NCBI GenBank assembly: GCA_039962225.1
Contig: JAMPKV010000001.1
Coordinates: forward strand, 1-64,000
Reading direction: 5' to 3'
Origin: Microcoleus sp. AS-A8
GTDB lineage: Bacteria; Cyanobacteriota; Cyanobacteriia; Cyanobacteriales; Coleofasciculaceae
Length of the DNA stretch: 64,000 nt
Positions 36,001-45,161 of the stretch are shown in pieces. Within the stretch, counting starts at the first letter, position 1. Every line of letters begins with the position of its first letter. Both the position numbers and the translations under genes were made by a program. The notes below the pieces were generated by a model. The model saw nothing but the letters and a program-made list of their open reading frames with translations. It ran no database searches and had not been told where the DNA came from.

Positions 36001-36506
36001 TAACCTTTGGCGATGGGGTCCCAAGCCCAGTTCGAGGTTTCAAAATCCTGGAAAATAATCCGCGCTTCTTGGTACTTGTCGGGAGTATCGCTCCAGACGT
36101 AAAAATCTCGTTCTACACTGCCTTTGGGTGCCCGTCGCGCCCGCTGAAACCAGGGATGTTGGTCGGAGGTATGGTTGATAATTAACTCGATAATGACGCG
36201 AATGCCACGCTGATGAGCCGCCTCTAAAAATTCTTTGAAGTCGTCTAATGTGCCATAGATGGGGTTAACACTGGTGTAATCGGCAATATCGTATCCATCA
36301 TCTCGCAGGGGTGACGGGAAAAATGGGAGTACCCAGAGTGCCGTGACGCCTAAATCTTGTAAGTAATCCAGTTTTTCTGTCAGTCCGCGAAAGTCACCAA
36401 TGCCATCACCATTGCTATCAGCAAAGGCACGAACAGGCACCTCGTAAATGATGGCGTTCTTAAACCACAGGGGATCGTCTTTTAATATCGAGTGAGCGGT
36501 TTGCAT
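33009..36506 (-). CDS. treS: Trehalose synthase-maltokinase fusion
   Basis: 1165 residues. The N-terminal 550 residues are TreS, a GH13 isomerase of trehalose and maltose (DPLWFKNAIIYEVPVRAFAD; Asp in GLRMDAVPYLYERQGTN, Glu in LLAEANQWPEDAV, third Asp in LRNHDELTLEMV). Residues about 590-1150 are a maltokinase with a Leu-rich N-cap (YLYTCRWFGGKARKIQSTHI) and the kinase site THGDYHLGQVLYTGKDFIII followed by DFEGEPARSLSERRMKRSAL. The fusion converts trehalose through maltose and ATP to maltose 1-phosphate, the donor for GlgE, whose gene lies next upstream. The fused form is known in several bacteria and is full-length here. Confidence 0.94.
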   Translation of the reverse strand: MQTAHSILKDDPLWFKNAIIYEVPVRAFADSNGDGIGDFRGLTEKLDYLQDLGVTALWVLPFFPSPLRDDGYDIADYTSVNPIYGTLDDFKEFLEAAHQRGIRVIIELIINHTSDQHPWFQRARRAPKGSVERDFYVWSDTPDKYQEARIIFQDFETSNWAWDPIAKGYYWHRFYSHQPDLNYDNPAVRQAVFEVLDFWLEMGVDGLRMDAVPYLYERQGTNCENLAETHAFLKQMRSHVDEKFPNRMLLAEANQWPEDAVQYYGAGDECHMNFHFPLMPRLFMSLRMEDSFPISDILQQTPAIPDNCQWGLFLRNHDELTLEMVSDEDRDYMWRVYAQDPEMRVNLGIRRRLAPLLGNDRRQIELLNALLLSMPGTPVLYYGDEIGMGDNVYVGDRNGVRTPMHWSADRNAGFSRANPHKLYLPVIVESEYHYEAINVEAQRANPNSLWYWMKRLIATRKRFDAFGKGTFEFLHPENRKVLAFTRTYNDEHILVVANLSRFVQTVELDLSHLKGMVPVEIFGRTEFPPIGDSSYFLSVGPYSFYWLTLQLKPSALQPSQPQAELRSLAVTGQWQNIFSQPQSRGTLESILPDYLYTCRWFGGKARKIQSTHITEVIPVPCKDTDREGVASARTSAQLVWLRVDYIQGDPETYLLLLSYAEGEQALHLLADMPRFVLARLQIAGKEEAGVLFDAAADKNFLTFPLNAIAHQRRYKGMAGELLATATDIFQSLSGGTTDLEPSLIKGEQSNTSIIYGDRLILKLFRKLEEGINPDLEIGRFLTEKKVLEHFASIGGALEYRRPKAEPMTVGILQEFILDTRSSWEYTLDSLRSYFEHVAVQQADITEVPVPSDSLLDLQAAFNEPETLSPDAEDGNGQFSASPWPHVSSVPMDSLVSQTIGSYLSSAQLLGQRTAELHLALTSAPENPDFAPEPFTSFYQRSIYQYSRNLAGQVFLLLKNRLKQLPPGTQELGQAVLEASEQIMGRFQLLLNQKITAMRTRTHGDYHLGQVLYTGKDFIIIDFEGEPARSLSERRMKRSALRDVAGMLQSFNYAVSMALRNEVESGMIRPDNFPIMEQWAQFWYRWVSAAFLNAYLTTAGKDSFLPQTKAELQVLLDNYLLEKVIYELGYELNNRPTWVEIPLRRILQLQESASRGNYSQTASRSH

Positions 36507-37018
36507 GAAATACTTTTTAGACTTTAGGTTTTAGTTTCAGCTAATATGATGTTGCAGTAGTTAAGTTCAGGGGACAACCGTCAATCGAAAGATGCCTTTG
36601 AACTTACCTTACTCAAAGAAATATATCTAACTCCCAATCGTCAGATATATTCCTTTAGTGGGATATAGCCCGTCTAAATCCGGCGTGAAAACGACAAGAG
36701 ACGGTAATCGGTAATCGGTAATCGGCACGTCTTCCCCATTACCGTTTGCGTAACTTTTCAATTAACGCCTTGACCCATTACCCACATCGCTCAATAGGTT
36801 TCACAATTCATTGAGAGCCGCTCTATAAATACCTGTTCTATTGCACAACCCGTCGCTGCTCAAAAGCGAGACATTAATCAACTTAGGTAAATAGAAATAG
36901 ATACCAGATTTCCTCCCCTGAATCAGGGGAGGAGTTGGATGGAGTTCACTCTTTCTACAAAAACGTGAGGCTCCTGACTTTTTTAGCCCGTCATTTGGAT
37001 TTTCACCGATTTATCGGG
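36507..37018. other. Gene-free region between treS-maltokinase and glgE
   Basis: No gene. Contains three copies of GGTAATC at 36703-36725, a heptamer array like the one at 14411. A hairpin TCCTCCCCTGA/TCAGGGGAGGA lies at 36911-36933, about 90 nt after the glgE stop on the minus strand, and may end that transcript. The promoter of the treS-maltokinase gene should lie near 36520-36660. Confidence 0.6.
36703..36725. repeat. Tandem heptamer GGTAATC, three copies
   Basis: GGTAATC repeated three times plus GG. A short tandem heptamer array of the kind frequent in filamentous cyanobacteria. Confidence 0.9.
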
Positions 37019-38977
37019 CTACTGTTGAATCCAAAAAAGATGGGCTGGAGTGATATGGGGATTGAGTTCAACATAGTTATATTCACCCTCCCAAGTGTAT
37101 TGAGCATTATTGAGCAAATCATGAAGCTGGTAGGGTTGATCGGGTTTGATTCCCAATGACTCTAATGGTAAATGAATCCAGCCAGAGTGGGTATGGTAAG
37201 GATTTAGATTTACCACCATCAGCATCACATCTCTCAAATCTTCAGTTTGTTTGGTGTAACAGATAATCTCCTCGTTATCAATGTGATGGAATCGGATGCT
37301 ATTGTTACTCTGCAAGGCTGGATGCTCTCGACGGCTGCGATTCACCCGTGCAATGTAATCTTTGATGGTGTAAGGACTATTCAAGTCCCATTCCCGGATT
37401 TGATATTTCTCCGAATCTAAATATTCTTCGCTTCCTTCTCGAATGGGTCGGTTTTCACATACATCAAAGGCTGGCCCATAAATACCGTAATTGGCGGTTA
37501 AGGTGCCGGCGAGAACTAACCGGAGAATAAAAGCCGGTCGTCCGCCGTTTTGGAGAAATGCATGGAGAATATCTGGCGTATTCGGCCAAAAATTGGGTCG
37601 AAAGAACTCGCGTACCTCACTCTGGGTGAGTTCCTTCATGTACTCGGTCAATTCCCACTTACTATTGCGCCAAGTGAAATAAGTATAGGACTGGCTAAAG
37701 CCCATCTTGGCGAGGCGAGACATCACCTTGGGACGGGTAAAGGCTTCTGCCAGGAAGAGGACATCGGGATAAGCTTGTTTGACTTCTCCAATCATCCACT
37801 CCCAAAACGGAAACGCTTTGGTATGGGGATTATCCACGCGGAAGATGTGTACCCCTTGGTCAATCCAAAACAGCACAATACTTTTTAACTCTTCCCACAG
37901 GTTTTGCCAGTCTTCGGTTTCAAAGTCTATGGGGTAAATATCTTGATACTTTTTGGGAGGGTTTTCTGCATGTTGAATCGTGCCATCGGGTCTACGCTTA
38001 AACCATTGGGGATTCTCCCGCGCATAGGGATGGTCGGGGGAACACTGGTAAGCGAGGTCTAAGGCTATCTCAATGCCATACTCCGCCGCTTTACTCACTA
38101 AATTTCGGAAGTCTTCAATCGTACCGAGTTGGGTATGAATCGCTTTGTGCCCTCCCTCTGGAGCACCGATTCCCCAAGGCACTCCCACATCTCCCGGTTC
38201 GGCGACAACAGTGTTGTTTTTTCCTTTGCGAAAGGTAATGCCAATCGGGTGAATGGGCGGTAGGTAGAGGACATCAAAGCCCAAATCGGCAATGTAGGGG
38301 AGACGGGCGATACAGTCGGCGAAGGTACCATGTTCTCCGGGTGCGCCACAGGAGCGGGGAAACAGTTCGTACCAAGTGCTGAAGCGGGCTTTTTCTCGAT
38401 CAACTGTAACTTTGAGGAGTTTTTCGTAAGTGCTGGCCAATTGTCGGTCAGGATACTTGGCCATGAGGAAAGCCAGTTGCGGTGACACGATTTTGTCCTC
38501 AAGGATGCCATTGCCAGCCTTGGCATGGGAACGCAGAGCCTCCGACCAAGTTTTTAATTGTTCGGCATCATCCCCTGAGGCTCGCTGACTCGCTTGCTCA
38601 ATTAATTGAGCTCCAATCAGCCAATCAACGGGTACAACCTGTACCGCGTCGATCTTTTTCTGAATGTCTCGCCGCCAAGACTTAAAATGGTCTACCCAAG
38701 CCATGATGGTATAGACATAACTCCCCATCTCGGAAACGGTGAATTCCCCTTCCCATCGGTCATTGACCAAGGCGGACAGTGGTGTTTCCTGCCACTGTTG
38801 GGATGTTTCTGGACGGTACAAAATCACACCCGCGATCACATCGTGTCCATCACAAAACATATCGGCTTCAACATGGATTTTCTCACCGATGGTTCGCTTG
38901 ATGGGAAAACGACCCCCATCAATTTCTGGCGAGACTCCCTCAATCTGGACTCGTTGTCTACCATCCCTAGGCAGCAT
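37019..38977 (-). CDS. glgE: Alpha-1,4-glucan:maltose-1-phosphate maltosyltransferase
   Basis: 652 residues, family GH13_3. Extends alpha-glucans by two glucose units from maltose 1-phosphate. The N-terminal domain begins QRVQIEGVSPEIDGGRFPIK, typical of GlgE. The barrel holds TWYELFPRSCG, VLYLPPIHPIG and the nucleophile region HIFRVDNPHTKAFPFWEWMI. Glu lies in LFLAEAFTRPKVMSRLA, and the third acid region in NFWPNTPDILHAFLQ. Length and all motifs are intact. Together with the treS-maltokinase fusion on the same strand this forms the GlgE pathway. Confidence 0.95.
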   Translation of the reverse strand: MLPRDGRQRVQIEGVSPEIDGGRFPIKRTIGEKIHVEADMFCDGHDVIAGVILYRPETSQQWQETPLSALVNDRWEGEFTVSEMGSYVYTIMAWVDHFKSWRRDIQKKIDAVQVVPVDWLIGAQLIEQASQRASGDDAEQLKTWSEALRSHAKAGNGILEDKIVSPQLAFLMAKYPDRQLASTYEKLLKVTVDREKARFSTWYELFPRSCGAPGEHGTFADCIARLPYIADLGFDVLYLPPIHPIGITFRKGKNNTVVAEPGDVGVPWGIGAPEGGHKAIHTQLGTIEDFRNLVSKAAEYGIEIALDLAYQCSPDHPYARENPQWFKRRPDGTIQHAENPPKKYQDIYPIDFETEDWQNLWEELKSIVLFWIDQGVHIFRVDNPHTKAFPFWEWMIGEVKQAYPDVLFLAEAFTRPKVMSRLAKMGFSQSYTYFTWRNSKWELTEYMKELTQSEVREFFRPNFWPNTPDILHAFLQNGGRPAFILRLVLAGTLTANYGIYGPAFDVCENRPIREGSEEYLDSEKYQIREWDLNSPYTIKDYIARVNRSRREHPALQSNNSIRFHHIDNEEIICYTKQTEDLRDVMLMVVNLNPYHTHSGWIHLPLESLGIKPDQPYQLHDLLNNAQYTWEGEYNYVELNPHITPAHLFWIQQ

Positions 38978-39469
38978 TAACCATCTCCCTCTACTTGATG
39001 GAAAAGTTTTAAAGAATTATAGAAATCAAACTCGAAAGTCTACTCCTTCCAAGGGCGGAATGCATGGCAATATGACCCAAAATGATGCCAATTTTTTAAC
39101 GACCTTGGCGTTACTTTTTTGCTCTAATTTGAGATACTTTCAATGAGCCGATCTGTCTTTTGTGTATCTAGCCTATCATTGATATCTGGATCAAGGGTAT
39201 TGTAAGTGGCTAAAGGCTTATTAATATCTATCTGAAGTATTATTGAGATTGTTATAGGTAAGTTATAAGTCCAGCTTTTTTAGGTTGAGCTGAAATCATT
39301 ACTATATCAGAGTAAATTTTAGGCAGTTTTTTGGGCGCAATAAACGCTTTTTATTCTAAAAATTTTCAGGTTTGTATTGTAATTTGAGCTAGGGCTAAAA
39401 GCAGGTCATTATTCAAGTTTGTAATCAGAGCAGTACCAAGCGATCGCCGACAGTGATCACAGGGGCAAG
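38978..39469. other. Gene-free AT-rich region
   Basis: Separates glgE from the oxidase genes. It is strongly AT-rich between 39180 and 39380. It should hold the glgE promoter near its left side. No gene or repeat family recognised; one GCGATCGC-like site lies near 39440. Confidence 0.5.
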
Positions 39470-39490
39470 AAAAAACCCCCTGTTGGGGGC
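39470..39490 (-). terminator. Terminator of the cta operon
   Basis: On the minus strand GCCCCCAACAGGGGG is followed by TTTTTT, about 32 nt after the ctaE stop codon. A short GC-rich hairpin with a T-run is the standard form. Confidence 0.85.
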
Positions 39491-39521
39491 TGATTCTTTA
39501 ACAAAGCGTCGCAGAAAATAC

Positions 39522-40145
39522 TTAAAGCAGATACACCAGGGTAAACAGAACAATCCAGACTACATCAACAAAGTGCCAGTAAAGCTCTGCCGCTTCTGGG
39601 CCAAAGTGTTCTTCAGCAGAGTAGTGGCTTGGATTTCGCGAGCGCCACAATACTGACAAGATTAGCAGCAGACCCACGGTGACGTGCAAACCGTGGAAGC
39701 CGGTGAGAACAAAAAAGGAGCTGGTAAACACATTGTTGGTGAGGCCAAATCCAAGATGAGCATACTCATAAGCCTGTCCAGCCAGAAAGATTGCCCCCAT
39801 AATCGCGGTGATAGCGTACCAGAACCGCAGCCCGGAAACATCGTTTTTCTTAATAGCCGTGTCACCTCGATGCATCACAAAACTGCTGGAAATCAGAATT
39901 AAGGTATTGATTCCGGGCAACAGCAGCTCTAATTCTGGCGTTCCTTCGGGAGGCCAAGCTGGTAGGATCGCACGATAGATCAAAAAAGCGGTAAACAAGC
40001 CGAGAAAAATCATACTCTCAGCCACCAGGAACACCGCCACCCCAAACATCCGGAAGTCGGGATGTTCCTCGTGCTCAGCACTTGCCGCAGGCGCATTGTG
40101 ATAATTTAGGGCTGTCTTCGATTCGTCAATGGTTGAACCTTGCAT
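39522..40145 (-). CDS. ctaE: Cytochrome c oxidase subunit III
   Basis: 207 residues, the short bacterial form with five predicted membrane helices. Stabilises the heme-copper core. Seen: HPDFRMFGVAVFLVAESMIF at the first helix, GINTLILISSSFVMHRGDTA, TGFHGLHVTVGLLLI and the C-terminal YWHFVDVVWIVLFTLVYLL. It is the last gene of ctaC-ctaD-ctaE, with a clear terminator just after it. Confidence 0.95.
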   Translation of the reverse strand: MQGSTIDESKTALNYHNAPAASAEHEEHPDFRMFGVAVFLVAESMIFLGLFTAFLIYRAILPAWPPEGTPELELLLPGINTLILISSSFVMHRGDTAIKKNDVSGLRFWYAITAIMGAIFLAGQAYEYAHLGFGLTNNVFTSSFFVLTGFHGLHVTVGLLLILSVLWRSRNPSHYSAEEHFGPEAAELYWHFVDVVWIVLFTLVYLL

Positions 40146-40200
40146 AAACCTCTATTGAAGTGTGAAGTATGAAGTCATGAGACCTCTGGCAAAAGCCGAA

Positions 40201-41961
40201 TCAACTTTTATCCTTAGGTTGACGGTCTTCGGGATTGACAGCCACCGTGGGATCGGGTTCTGCGCGTAAAGCGGAGTTGGGGCCAGCCGCTAATGCAGGT
40301 TCCCGTTCATCGGATAAGGGGACATAGGTCTGATATTCGCGATCGCCCATACCATAGTCATAAGGGCCAGTCGCCAAAACAGGCACTCCTTCAAAGTTTT
40401 CAATCGCTGGTGGTGAAGAGGTCATCCACTCTAGAGTCAAAGCTCTCCAAGGATTGTCACCCGCTTTTTTCCCACGAGCTAAACTCCAAAACACATTAAT
40501 AATGAAGGGAATAATCGACGTATCCATGAGGATCGCACCGATTGTGGCTAACTCATTAAGGGCTTGAAACTTCGGGTCGTAAACGGCAATGCGTCGATTC
40601 ATGCCCAACAAACCCAACTCATGCATGGGCATGAAGGTTAAGTTAAAGCCAATAAAGGTGAGAACAAAGTGCATTCGACCCAGGGTTTCGTTGTACATCC
40701 GCCCTGTGACTTTCGGGAACCAGTGGTAGAAACCGGCATAAAGCCCCAGAACACTACCGCCAAACAACACGTAATGGAGGTGAGCAACGATAAAGTAGGT
40801 GTCGTGAACGTGAATGTCAAAGGGCACTGAGGCCACCATCACCCCGGTAATGCCGCCGATCACAAACACGGAGATAAATCCCATGGCAAACAGCATGGGA
40901 CTCTCCAAGGCGAGTTTGCCTCCCCAGAGAGTTGCCAACCAGCTAAAGATTTTAATCCCAGTGGGCACGGCAATGATCATACTGGCGATCATGAAAAACA
41001 TCCGCATCCAGCCTGGGGTGCCACTGGTAAACATGTGGTGTGCCCACACCAGTAGTCCTAGGAAGCTAATGGCGATACTGGAATAGGCAATTGCCCGATA
41101 GCCAAAAATGGGCTTGCGAGCATGTACTGGAATCACTTCCGAAATCGCCCCAAAGAAGGGCAAAATCATGATATAAACCGCTGGGTGGGAGTAAAACCAG
41201 AACATATGCTGGTAAACTACTGGGTCTCCCCCGCCTGTCGGATTAAAAAACGTTGTCCCGGCGAGTAAGTCAAAGGAAAGTAGAATCAAAGCCGCTGCCA
41301 GCACCGGCGTAGCGAGGAGCTGAAGGGCTGTTGTTGCCAGCATCGACCAGCAGAACAACGGCATCTGATTTAAGCTCATTCCTGGCACCCGCATCTTGAG
41401 GATGGTGACGCCAATGTTCAGACCCCCCAAAATCGAGGAAGTCCCGGCAATCAGGATGCTGAGAATCCAAATCGCCTCACCCGCCTTGCTTGCGATCGTA
41501 CTCAAGGGGGGATAAGATGTCCAACCCGCCTCGGCTGGCCCGACAAAGAAGCTGGTGAGGAGCAATATTCCACCAACGGCATTCATCCAAAAGGCGACGG
41601 CATTCAACTTCGGGAATGCCATATCCTTTGCGCCAATCATCAGGGGAATCAGATAGTTGGCGAAGGCACCCGTTCCCGCCGGGACGACCCACAGGAAGAT
41701 CATGATCGTCCCGTGCATGGTAAAGATGCGGTTGTAATTTTCAGGGCTAACAAAATCGGAAGCTGGGGTTGCCAGTTCCACACGAATGATGGTTGCTAGT
41801 ATCCCACCGACGAAGAAAAAGAAGAATGCAGCCACCAGGTATTGAATCCCAATGACTTTGTGATCGGTGTTGAAGGTGAAATAATCTTGCCATTTCGTCG
41901 CGCCATGTCCTGGGGCATGGGCAGGCTTATTGGCTTGTTCTTGAAGCTCTGCTTGTGTCAT
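40201..41961 (-). CDS. ctaD: Cytochrome c oxidase subunit I
   Basis: 586 residues with 12 helices. Binds heme a, heme a3 and CuB, the site of oxygen reduction. Heme a ligand lies in FTMHGTIMIFLWV, CuB and crosslink residues in FYSHPAVYIMILP, the two CuB histidines in VWAHHMFTSG, and the heme ligands in DTYFIVAHLHYVLFGG. The ATG at 41961 (MTQAELQEQ) is chosen because the frame further upstream to 42078 has no family character. The C-terminal 60 residues after the last helix are polar. It lies between ctaC and ctaE on the minus strand. Confidence 0.96.
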   Translation of the reverse strand: MTQAELQEQANKPAHAPGHGATKWQDYFTFNTDHKVIGIQYLVAAFFFFFVGGILATIIRVELATPASDFVSPENYNRIFTMHGTIMIFLWVVPAGTGAFANYLIPLMIGAKDMAFPKLNAVAFWMNAVGGILLLTSFFVGPAEAGWTSYPPLSTIASKAGEAIWILSILIAGTSSILGGLNIGVTILKMRVPGMSLNQMPLFCWSMLATTALQLLATPVLAAALILLSFDLLAGTTFFNPTGGGDPVVYQHMFWFYSHPAVYIMILPFFGAISEVIPVHARKPIFGYRAIAYSSIAISFLGLLVWAHHMFTSGTPGWMRMFFMIASMIIAVPTGIKIFSWLATLWGGKLALESPMLFAMGFISVFVIGGITGVMVASVPFDIHVHDTYFIVAHLHYVLFGGSVLGLYAGFYHWFPKVTGRMYNETLGRMHFVLTFIGFNLTFMPMHELGLLGMNRRIAVYDPKFQALNELATIGAILMDTSIIPFIINVFWSLARGKKAGDNPWRALTLEWMTSSPPAIENFEGVPVLATGPYDYGMGDREYQTYVPLSDEREPALAAGPNSALRAEPDPTVAVNPEDRQPKDKS

Positions 41962-42089
41962 GCGCTTTATCTGTTGTCTGTGCGTTTGTTGGTTAAAGAG
42001 TTGAAGCTTTAAAGGGCTGAAGGTTATGAACAACGTGCCAACCTGTAACCTGTTAACCTGCAACTCGGTCAAGGACAACCCATAACCAA

Positions 42090-43127
42090 TTACAGCTGAT
42101 TAGTAACAGCTAAATGCTGAGTCATATGCTCAGCAGAAGAGTGCAACTGCTCCAGAGTTTTCGACGAAATCCCCATGTCTTGGGTATAGGGAGCCAGAAA
42201 TTCATGACTCGATTGCTCCGCCGGATTGGTAGCGGCAAGGGTTTTATCTAACGTTTCGTTGCCGGCAACAGCTTGCTGTTCTTGAAGCCATCCCTGGAAT
42301 TCTTCTGGGGTTTGGACGAAAAGCTGAGCTCCCATTGCGCCGTGATAAGCACCGCAAAGTTCGGCACAGACGATGGGGTACTGACCCACTTTATTGGGCG
42401 TGAAGCGTAGTTGAGTGTCCCGTCCGGGGATCGCATCTTGCTTGAGGCGGAACTCTGGTAGCCAGAAGGCGTGTAGAACGTCTTGTGCGCTGATGTTGAG
42501 CTGTACTTCTTGTCCAACTGGGATATGCAATTCCCCTGTGGTAATACCCGTGTCTGGATAGGTAAAAAGCCAAGCATATTGCAGACCCATGACATTAACC
42601 GTCATGGGGACGGTTTCGCCTCGATGTTCTGGAGAAGCACCCAGTCCCAAGGCGATGGAGCCGCGACTGGGGTCGAGGGCAATCAGATTTTTGCCAGCAT
42701 TGGCTGAAGACGGTGACATCCCAGCGGTTTGGGCAACCGGAGCTTGATGGTGGTCATGAGACACCATGGGATCGAGTCCTCCCATGGCGTTATAAATTTC
42801 AAAGCTATAGACCGCGATGATCAGGACGGTGACAGCAGGAATCGCTGTCCAAACAATTTCTAGAGGAATATTGCCATGAATCGGTGGTCCATCGCTGTTG
42901 TCACCTGGGCGGCGGCGATATCGAATCGCTGCGACAATGAGTGTGCCCTCTACCAGCAGAAACAGACCTGTGGCAATGGTCATCATCATGTTGAAGAGTG
43001 CGTCCACTTGGGCCGCTTCGTCTGATGCTGCCACTGGCATGAGACCGTGGTTTTGTCCATACCACAGGCTGATCAGAGTCAAGACGATGCCAGCCAGCAG
43101 GGTTGCAATTTGACTTGGAATGTTCAC
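42090..43127 (-). CDS. ctaC: Cytochrome c oxidase subunit II
   Basis: 345 residues. Takes electrons from plastocyanin or cytochrome c6 through the CuA centre. Two helices (residues 5-25 and 48-70) precede the periplasmic or lumenal cupredoxin domain. CuA ligands are in VLHAFWLPEFRLKQD and CAELCGAYHGAMGAQ (C-x3-C-x3-H-x2-M). About 40 residues between the second helix and the domain include a His/Ala/Ser-rich linker. The C-terminal tail of about 60 residues is not conserved. First gene of the ctaCDE operon. Confidence 0.95.
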   Translation of the reverse strand: MNIPSQIATLLAGIVLTLISLWYGQNHGLMPVAASDEAAQVDALFNMMMTIATGLFLLVEGTLIVAAIRYRRRPGDNSDGPPIHGNIPLEIVWTAIPAVTVLIIAVYSFEIYNAMGGLDPMVSHDHHQAPVAQTAGMSPSSANAGKNLIALDPSRGSIALGLGASPEHRGETVPMTVNVMGLQYAWLFTYPDTGITTGELHIPVGQEVQLNISAQDVLHAFWLPEFRLKQDAIPGRDTQLRFTPNKVGQYPIVCAELCGAYHGAMGAQLFVQTPEEFQGWLQEQQAVAGNETLDKTLAATNPAEQSSHEFLAPYTQDMGISSKTLEQLHSSAEHMTQHLAVTNQL

Positions 43128-43944
43128 GGTGTGAGCTAGTTTAGGAGTTTATACAAGACTTCGTTCACAACAGGAGTGGCGAGAATCAAAGCCCACAAGC
43201 AAAGCAGCGGAAGATGACCCTCCTAAAATCCCTGAACAGGTAATCATGTCAGATGGTTCGGTTCAGACCCCCTTCCCCTTAAAGGATGGGGCAGTTGAGG
43301 TCATACACTGGGGTGCCGCTTGTCGCTGCGACGAGTAACGTACTGGTGTTGCAACTTGCTCCTTATGGGTTAATCTGTTTATGCCCTAAGGTATGCTTTC
43401 CTAGCCTATTACACTGCTAGAATCGCTAATTGCACTCCCTCGAAAGGGATAAGTTCCGCCTTCAAGGAGGACGTTCCTCTCCCTGTTTTCCCCCATTTAG
43501 CTTCAGATTGACACTTTGAGCCTTTAAGTTTCTCTGTTGTGGTCATTTACTACGGTAAGCCAGGTTATCAGTAAAAGAGGATATACAGGCTTTTTTCTTA
43601 GTGATTTTTTAGCAATTTATTTGGGATCGAGCTCGTCAGAGCCAAGAGTTTTGACGCCAAATGAGTCAGGGAACACTTGGCTAAAGTCGAAAATGTGAAG
43701 TTTTATACAGAGTCTCTCCAGGTTGTATGGGTAAACTCACAATCTGAAAAATCTCTAAAACTCTATCAGCTCTAGCGATAGCGTCATTACAGTGGTAAGG
43801 GGAGTCTGCCCACCTTCCGACCTCAGATGTTAAGTGGCAGATGAGTCGATACTCTCTCGCGTCAGCATCTCCTGCTAGACCAGTAGAAGTAACGGCAGGC
43901 TTCTGCCAAAAAAAGTTAAGTTAAATTGGTTTGCAATTGGTGCT
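43128..43944. promoter_or_regulatory. Divergent intergenic region between ctaC and ctaA
   Basis: 817 bp separate the start of ctaC (minus) from the start of ctaA (plus), so both promoters must be here. I could not fix any -10/-35 pair or operator. A C-rich hairpin-like segment lies near 43268-43292 (CCCCTTCCCCTT, AAGGATGGGG). No gene seen in the rest. The unusual length suggests leader sequences or an unrecognised small RNA. Confidence 0.5.
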
Positions 43945-44895
43945 ATGGCTGAATCAGTGCTTTATCGGTCGGATACCACTCAAGAGCCATCTCAACCGAA
44001 AGACCGTATCCGTCGCTTTGTTTGGAAAATTGCGATCGCGACGCTACTGTTGATGGCTGTGGGTAGTGCCACACGGGTGATGAATGCAGGTCTCGCTTGT
44101 CCAGATTGGCCTCAATGCTTCGGTCAGTGGCTGCCACTCCAACAAATGAACCTCCAAGTGTTTTTGGAATGGTTTCACCGCCTGGACGCAGCTTTGATTG
44201 GTTTGAGTGCGATCGCCCTTTCAGGGCTATGCTGGTGGTATCGACGTTCTTTACCGAACTGGCTTCCTTGGGCGTCTACATTTGCTTTAGGTCTGATTAT
44301 TTTCCAAGGCGTTCTGGGTGGCTTAACGGTTACAGAACTGCTGCGGTTTGATATCGTTACCGCCCACCTGGGATGCGCGCTGTTATTTTTCAACACTATG
44401 CTAGTGATTGGTACAGCGCTCATGCCCTATCAAGGTACTGGCGCTGTTGGCAAGTTGCCTTGGGTCAGCCTCACGGCGGCGGTTCTGATTTATGTCCAGA
44501 GTTTGTTAGGTGGCTTGGTCGCCTCTCAGTGGGCATTACATCAATGCTTTGCCGGATATCAACTTTGCGTGGTAATGAATAGTCATATCGCGGGTGTGGT
44601 ACCCGCCACCTTGGCCACCTTAGCGGTTGTGTTTCTAGCATGGCGGACACCTGCACTCCATCCCACGCTGCGGAGATTGGCCTATTTGGCGGGAGTCATG
44701 GTGGTTTTACAGGTTATCCTCGGTGTCGCCACGTTTTGGTTACACTTGCAAGTGGAACTGTTGACCGTTTCACATCAAGCTGTGGGGGCGGCTTTACTGG
44801 GAATCCTGGTTGCGTTTACAGTCTTAGCGTTGCGTGACCGTGCTGCCGCTAATGAGACGAGTCCCATTACCCCAGATGCCGCCGCAGCTAGCTAA
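43945..44895 (+). CDS. ctaA: Heme A synthase
   Basis: 316 residues, eight predicted helices. Oxidises the C8 methyl of heme O to give heme A for cytochrome oxidase. The family motifs are GSATRVMNAGLACPDWPQCFG, EWFHRLDAALIGLSAIALSG, HLGCALLFFNTMLVIG and the second-half HQAVGAALLGILVAF with conserved heme-binding histidines. A Cys pair in the GL-ACPDWPQC-FG loop agrees with the family. Divergent from ctaCDE and followed by ctaB. Confidence 0.95.
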   Translation: MAESVLYRSDTTQEPSQPKDRIRRFVWKIAIATLLLMAVGSATRVMNAGLACPDWPQCFGQWLPLQQMNLQVFLEWFHRLDAALIGLSAIALSGLCWWYRRSLPNWLPWASTFALGLIIFQGVLGGLTVTELLRFDIVTAHLGCALLFFNTMLVIGTALMPYQGTGAVGKLPWVSLTAAVLIYVQSLLGGLVASQWALHQCFAGYQLCVVMNSHIAGVVPATLATLAVVFLAWRTPALHPTLRRLAYLAGVMVVLQVILGVATFWLHLQVELLTVSHQAVGAALLGILVAFTVLALRDRAAANETSPITPDAAAAS

Positions 44896-45161
44896 ACCGA
44901 TTGGGTCTGACCGCGTTACTTGCTGAATTAAAGGTTAAGGATCAAGGATGAAAAAACACCTAAGAATGAAGTATCAAGTCTGAACAAAGACTGCCCCAAC
45001 CTGGCTCTCCTTTTTGAGACAGGGAGTAGTTCCATGTCTGATACTTTATGCTTCATCCTTAGTACTTCATCCTGCGCTAACGCGCCACAACGCTTTCACA
45101 CTTCAGACTTCTGTGGAAAACCGTGCGCGTATTGTTTGAAAAAAAGGAAATTGGTGAAGTA

